NCBI GenBank assembly: GCA_015231395.1
Contig: JADGBP010000115.1
Span: 1-7,022 of the forward strand
Direction: 5' to 3'
DNA: 7,022 nt
From: Desulfamplus sp.
GTDB taxonomy: Bacteria; Desulfobacterota; Desulfobacteria; Desulfobacterales; Desulfobacteraceae
The stretch's first letter is position 1; each line of letters starts with the position of its first letter. Position numbers and translations under genes: made by a program. Below, piece by piece: positions 6,121 through 7,022 of the stretch. The notes below the pieces were generated by a model, which did not search any database, was not told where the DNA came from, and saw only the letters and a list, made by a program, of their open reading frames with translations.

Positions 6121-6361
6121 TTAAATTAACGCCCTTCGGGCGGGCTTTCTTAAGCTCCGACATACTCCATAGCTTTTCGATTACAACCAGGGCATCCCAA
6201 TACTGGCATGATCCTTCATGCCATCTATCCTCAAATTCAGCTATGCCAATCTCAACATCAATAATTGCTTCATTGACTTCCATTTCAAGCCGGCATCGGG
6301 AACAACGATAACTGTATTCCTCCGGAGGTTGACCGAATGGCACATTCTCCCCCTCTATCAT
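6101..6361 (-). CDS. Small CxxC...HxxxC protein linked to the IS91 element
   Basis: A small acidic protein I do not recognise by name. It contains YRCSRCRLEMEVNEAIIDVE, then GIAEFEDRWHEGSCQYWDAL, giving a CxxC pair and a later HxxxC that could bind zinc. The frame runs up to an ATG at 6437-6439 (112 codons). I prefer the ATG at 6359-6361 (86 codons), which has a GGTGGA-like ribosome site and still includes the CxxC; an ATG at 6281-6283, one base after the IS91 transposase stop, would lose it. With the preferred start it overlaps the transposase gene by 77 bp in another frame, suggesting coupled expression. Its last codons (KKQWLF) run over the break into the IS1-like remnant, so the natural C-terminus may be altered. 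It could be an accessory protein of the element; the function is unknown. Confidence 0.5.
   Translation of the reverse strand: MIEGENVPFGQPPEEYSYRCSRCRLEMEVNEAIIDVEIGIAEFEDRWHEGSCQYWDALVVIEKLWSMSELKKARPKGVNLKKQWLF
6130..6142 (-). other. GC-rich hairpin near the IS91 / IS1-like junction
   Basis: CGCCC-GAA-GGGCG on the minus strand is a perfect 5-bp stem with a 3-nt loop, followed by TTAATTT. It lies about 10-25 bp before the point where the IS1-like frame begins. Two readings are possible: a subterminal hairpin at the origin end of the IS91 element (IS91-type elements carry such structure downstream of the transposase), or a weak intrinsic terminator. It lies inside the small CxxC gene, which argues against a terminator. 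Confidence 0.35.
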
Positions 6362-7022
6362 TTGTTCCACCATCATCAATGACGGGTTTGCGATAGGTTC
6401 CTTTTTTAATATTTTCATATTCATCAAATAATATTCCATAGTTCGGATGCCATATTTCCCAAAGCATCAGTTCATTACCACAATATTTACATGACCAGCG
6501 ATTCTTGCCGCCTGATTCAAGATAACGCTCCTTATATTTTTTCACTCGTATTATTCGATACGCTCCTTTGACAGCACGTCCGAAAGCTTTCATTCCCTCC
6601 AAAATTATAGACATCCATTTTTTAAATGTCTTTGTTGCCTGCAAACCATAATAACGCACTCTTTGAAAACCTTTCGGCATTATGTGTTGAACCATACGTC
6701 CGATAAAAACCTCGGCTGACACTGTCTCAACCTTACGACTATTTGTTTTGTGGTCGTTATACCAATAAGTTACATTGCTACCATCATAACTTATTATTCT
6801 TCTTACTGCTATCGGAGGTGAGGCAACATATTTTGCCAGATACCTTGCAAGGCCTGCTCCTCCATCTGGAACTTCTCCTTTGCTTACATTTGCTACAAGG
6901 CCATTCGGATATATCTTCCACAACTCATCAATAAGTTTATTAATTTCCGGTGTCTTGAACCAATCTTTCACCATACCAAAAAGGTGGTATTGCCACTTCT
7001 TATGGATAATTTCATACTTGAA
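6285..7022 (-). CDS. IS91-family Y2 (HUH) transposase, C-terminal part (5' end off the window)
   Basis: A rolling-circle type transposase that cuts single-stranded DNA and joins itself to it through tyrosine. The frame is open to the right edge (upstream codons read KYEIIHKKWQYHLFG), so the HUH motif and N-terminus lie outside. GLARYLAKYVASPPI holds the paired catalytic tyrosines in YxxxY (codons 6840-6842 and 6828-6830). It is followed by ISYDGSNVTYWYNDH, VETVSAEVFIGRMVQHIMPK and GFQRVRYYG, the typical conserved block of the family. A CKYCG pair and LWEIWHPNYG near the end are also characteristic. The stop is a TGA at 6285-6287. The last residues, QLSLFPMPA, include a consensus beta-clamp binding pentapeptide. 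A small CxxC gene overlaps its 3' end. Confidence 0.92.
   Translation of the reverse strand, partial: FKYEIIHKKWQYHLFGMVKDWFKTPEINKLIDELWKIYPNGLVANVSKGEVPDGGAGLARYLAKYVASPPIAVRRIISYDGSNVTYWYNDHKTNSRKVETVSAEVFIGRMVQHIMPKGFQRVRYYGLQATKTFKKWMSIILEGMKAFGRAVKGAYRIIRVKKYKERYLESGGKNRWSCKYCGNELMLWEIWHPNYGILFDEYENIKKGTYRKPVIDDGGTNDRGGECAIRSTSGGIQLSLFPMPA

Larger units (their letters stand above)
6121..7022 (-). mobile_element. 3' part of an IS91-family element, extending beyond the right edge
   Basis: This comprises the Y2 transposase, the overlapping small gene and the hairpin near 6130-6142. The left limit is set where the IS1-like transposase frame is interrupted (TAA at 6121-6123); the real junction could be a few tens of bases either side. 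The arrangement suggests IS91 insertion into, or one-ended replication across, an earlier IS1-like element that had already entered the ATPase gene. Confidence 0.55.

Noticed and set aside
6743..6934. Plus-strand frame of 63 codons rich in Leu and His
   Set aside because: It is antisense to the conserved catalytic block of the IS91 transposase; a shadow frame.
1..7022. CRISPR array, tRNA, rRNA or riboswitch
   Set aside because: No regularly spaced short repeats, cloverleaf or known aptamer pattern was seen. The only exact long repeat is the 127-bp pair, and it is coding.

Overview
All convincing genes in this window lie on the minus strand, so transcription runs from right to left. The window looks like an accessory region of an uncultured, rather AT-rich Gram-negative bacterium. 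The AAA-like ATPase with a PD-(D/E)XK tail, the KPKPC-type tail of a hybrid histidine kinase, multi-domain c-di-GMP signalling and an IS91 element would all suit Desulfobacterota or Nitrospirota-like environmental genomes. That placement is an inference from gene style, not from a marker gene.

Layout from left to right. (a) 1-751: the N-terminal 250 codons of a P-loop ATPase, whose 3' part runs off the left edge. (b) 804-1061: a decayed tail of a hybrid sensor kinase, interrupted by an in-frame amber stop. (c) 1134-4502: the central gene, a 1122-residue soluble protein. It joins an AmiC/UrtA-like substrate-binding domain, a PAS domain, a GGDEF domain (GSDEF), an EAL domain (ESL) and a C-terminal BLUF blue-light receptor domain. 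(d) 4503-4756: an AT-rich intergenic stretch with a near-perfect palindrome. (e) 4757-5833: the C-terminal part, including the PD-(D/E)XK nuclease-like domain, of a second copy of the same ATPase, with an interspersed palindromic repeat inserted in frame. (f) 5798-6120: the end of an IS1-like insertion sequence (transposase C-terminus and terminal sequence) that truncates this ATPase copy. (g) about 6121-7022: the 3' part of an IS91-family element, with a Y2 transposase that runs off the right edge and a small CxxC...HxxxC protein overlapping its end.

The first 127 bases are identical to 5671-5797, and the identity stops exactly where the IS1-like end begins. The region therefore contains, or at least assembles as, two copies of the ATPase flanking the photoreceptor gene: one with its 5' half visible, the other truncated by nested insertion sequences. 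Because the repeat begins at base 1 and is exactly 127 nt long, a common maximum assembler k-mer, the left edge is probably a contig break in a longer repeat.

The main discovery candidate is the PBP-PAS-GGDEF-EAL-BLUF protein. It combines a cytosolic small-molecule receptor and a blue-light receptor on one c-di-GMP enzyme, with the light sensor at the C-terminus. The remainder reads as a mobile-element graveyard, with several informative junctions.
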